Origin: an uncultured Clostridia bacterium
GTDB lineage: Bacteria > Bacillota > Clostridia > Christensenellales > Aristaeellaceae
NCBI GenBank assembly: GCA_946409855.1
Contig: CAMJXZ010000156.1
Span: 1 to 7,531 of the forward strand
Direction: 5' to 3'
Length of the DNA stretch: 7,531 nt
The notes beneath the pieces were generated by a model that was given only the letters and a program-made list of their open reading frames with translations, was not told the DNA's origin and did not search any database. A program made the translations under genes and the position numbers. This document shows, piece by piece, positions 6,771 to 7,531 of this stretch. Position 1 is the stretch's first letter. Every line of letters begins with the position of its first letter.

Positions 6771-6795
6771 TGTTGATTGAATGGGGTGTTGATTG
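6771..6795 (-). repeat. Direct repeat CAATCAACA (x2) upstream of the capsid gene
   Basis: On the minus strand CAATCAACA occurs at 6787-6795 and again at 6771-6779, 16 bases apart, immediately upstream of the capsid ribosome-binding site. It could be a protein-binding or leader element, or chance. No convincing -35/-10 pair is visible. Confidence 0.35.
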
Positions 6796-6883
6796 ATCAT
6801 GGGAGATGGCTGGGTGGGGATGGGAAATGGAAGGGAGGATGCAGGGAGAACCTCATCCGGCCCGCTGCGCGGTCCACCGCCGG

Positions 6884-7057
6884 GGCCTGCCGGCCCGTTC
6901 TTCGGTGAAAACTACCCAGGGCCTGCCGGCCCGTCTTCGCTGAAAACAGGCCACTGGCCTGTTTTCCGGGCGCTGCGGACCCACCGGACAGTTTTCCGGG
7001 CCCTCAGAACCCCCATGGGGGAAGGCTTTTGGCTGCCGGCCCGTACTCGGTGAAAAC
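6884..7057 (+). repeat. Three copies of a 27-29 base motif within the element
   Basis: Copies are at 6884-6912, 6920-6947 and 7031-7057. They share the core TGCCGGCCCGT, then C/T-rich bases and TCG-TGAAAAC. The first two are nearly tandem (36-base period). The third lies beyond the GGGGAAGGCTT block. This indicates internal duplication inside the element. Confidence 0.75.
6942..6966. repeat. Perfect 25-bp palindrome
   Basis: GAAAACAGGCCA (6942-6953), a central C, and TGGCCTGTTTTC (6955-6966) form a perfect inverted repeat. It could form a very stable hairpin in the late-operon transcript. There is no run of U after the stem in the direction of transcription, so it is not a standard terminator. 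Confidence 0.8.
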
Positions 7058-7144
7058 TGCACAACGGCTTCCGGCATAAGCCTTCCCCGCTGGGGAAGGT
7101 GTCAGCGAAGCTGACGGATGAGGTGGAAGACAAACTCTTTCCGT

Positions 7145-7191
7145 CCGGCCCGGGGAGGGCTTTGGGCCGGATGAGCTGCGCTTGCCGCGCA
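7145..7191. repeat. Two short perfect stems beside the scaffold stop
   Basis: CCGGCCC (7145-7151) pairs with GGGCCGG (7164-7170), and TGCGC-TTGCC-GCGCA lies at 7177-7191. The second arm of the first stem runs into GGGCCGGATGAG (7164-7175), which equals the complement of the B1 outer end, so this may be a degenerate repeat end. No U-tract supports a terminator. Confidence 0.5.
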
Positions 7192-7205
7192 ATCCCCGGG
7201 GGCGG

Positions 7206-7531
7206 TCAGGGCTTGAGGTTCATGGCGGCGCGGAGGCGGCGCAGGGCTTCATCCGGGGCATCGGGGCGGGAAGCGGAGGCGGCGGGCGGCGCGGAACGGA
7301 GCCGGTCACGGACCGCCGCGGAAACGGCTTCCCGCCAGGCGCTTTGAAGGCCGTCCAGGGATTCGTCCAGGCCGTCTTCGGCCATGCCGGACAGGAAGGG
7401 CGAAAGGGCTTTGGGCAGCTGCCGGGCCTGCAGGCCGTTCAGCAGGGCCTCCTGCCGTTCACGGACGGCCAGCGCCTGCTCGCGGGCCAGCAGGGCCTGT
7501 TCCCTTTCTTCCAGGGTCTTGGGGGATTCGG
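7206..7531 (-). CDS. Capsid scaffolding protein, DUF4355-like (5' end outside window)
   Basis: This is an open frame from the right edge to TGA 7206-7208, giving 107 C-terminal residues with no start in the window. It begins with a strongly charged coiled coil (TLEEREQALLAREQALAVRE). The segment LQARQLPKALSPFLSGM and DGLDESLDGLQSAWREAV is the conserved end of DUF4355-type scaffold proteins, followed by a Pro/Ala/Ser linker and a basic tail DEALRRLRAAMNLKP. Scaffold proteins guide capsid-shell assembly and leave before DNA packaging; their basic C-terminal helix contacts the capsid subunit. Position just before the capsid gene supports the call. Confidence 0.8.
   Translation of the reverse strand, partial: ESPKTLEEREQALLAREQALAVRERQEALLNGLQARQLPKALSPFLSGMAEDGLDESLDGLQSAWREAVSAAVRDRLRSAPPAASASRPDAPDEALRRLRAAMNLKP

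Larger units (their letters stand above)
6850..7124. mobile_element. MITE-like composite repeat element, units B1 (+) and B2 (-)
   Basis: The element is bounded by perfect 10-bp terminal inverted repeats, ACCTCATCCG (6850-6859) and CGGATGAGGT (7115-7124). It consists of two units of the same repeat in opposite orientation. B1 is 6850-7028 on the plus strand. B2 is 7078-7124 on the minus strand. Both run ACCTCATCCG, hairpin region, CACC, then a variable part, and end GGGGAAGGCTT. Hairpins seen are GTCAGC-GAA-GCTGAC (7101-7115), CCTTCCCC-GCT-GGGGAAGG (7081-7099), CCCCCATGGGGG (7010-7021), and a long-range 11-bp pair (7018-7028 with 7078-7088). It has no coding capacity, so it would need a transposase or other machinery in trans. 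I could not find a target-site duplication. Confidence 0.75.
6755..7205. other. 451-base spacer between scaffold and capsid genes
   Basis: No gene is supported here. From left to right it holds the capsid leader (6755-6800), a G-rich plus-strand stretch (6801-6849) with runs at 6801-6803, 6812-6814, 6816-6819, 6822-6824 and 6833-6835, the composite repeat element (6850-7124), and a short tail with two perfect stems (7145-7191). Open frames through the repeat are compositional and lack ribosome-binding sites. Confidence 0.75.

Noticed and set aside
5723..6796. Plus-strand open frame of 357 codons
   Set aside because: Antisense to the capsid and adaptor genes, with low-complexity His/Gly/Val composition and no initiation signal.
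6850..7057. CRISPR array suggested by the repeated TGCCGGCCCGT motif
   Set aside because: Only three diverged copies with spacings of 36 and 111 bases, internal palindromes between them, and no cas genes.
6912..7133. Small minus-strand open frames through the spacer
   Set aside because: They are translations of the repeat element, lack ribosome-binding sites and change register with each hairpin block. Repeats of this kind often produce spurious hypothetical proteins.
6836..7140. Target-site duplication flanking the composite element
   Set aside because: The bases outside the inverted repeats (GGGAGA on the left, GGAAGA on the right) are similar purine runs but not an identical adjacent duplication.
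7145..7170. Rho-independent terminator after the scaffold gene
   Set aside because: A 7-bp GC stem is present, but its loop is 12 bases and no U-tract follows in the leftward direction. The downstream capsid gene would need read-through or its own promoter, for which there is no clear -35/-10.

Overview
The window is one leftward-transcribed (minus strand) stretch of a prophage or temperate-phage late operon. It runs from the end of a capsid scaffold gene at the right edge to the start of an endolysin gene at the left edge. All supported genes lie on the minus strand, in virion-assembly order from right to left: scaffold (partial), major capsid protein, head-tail adaptor, probable head-closure protein, a 52-residue small ORF, a small DUF6711-like tail protein, tail hub, baseplate-type protein, SGNH-hydrolase tail fibre, and NlpC/P60-SH3b lysin (partial). 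Most junctions are overlaps or gaps of under 25 bases. Both edge genes are cut by the window.

The host is probably a GC-rich gut-type Clostridium-class Firmicute. This rests on strong AAGGAGG-type ribosome-binding sites, a TTG start, capsid, adaptor, hub and lysin sequences that resemble Clostridia phage families, and short repeats of a type I associate with GC-rich Clostridia chromosomes. No taxonomic marker is present, so this is inference.

From right to left, 7206-7531 is the scaffold C-terminus. The only large spacer, 6755-7205, holds a composite repeat element (6850-7124) with 10-bp terminal inverted repeats, several perfect hairpins and three copies of a 27-29 base motif. Head genes fill 5298-6754. 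Host-contact and tail-tip genes fill 948-5133. Lysin occupies 1-944.

Three points stand out. First, the repeat family in the spacer also occurs inside the lysin gene (71-182), in frame, where it encodes a Pro/Ser-rich linker; three units of one modular repeat can be recognised in 7.5 kb. Second, the cluster passes from head closure to tail hub with only two small genes between, so no tail tube or tape-measure gene is visible where a long-tailed phage would have them. Third, the fibre carries an SGNH esterase domain with an atypical acid-His block, and the hub carries an unusual N-terminal beta domain. No CRISPR, tRNA, rRNA, integrase or defence gene was seen.
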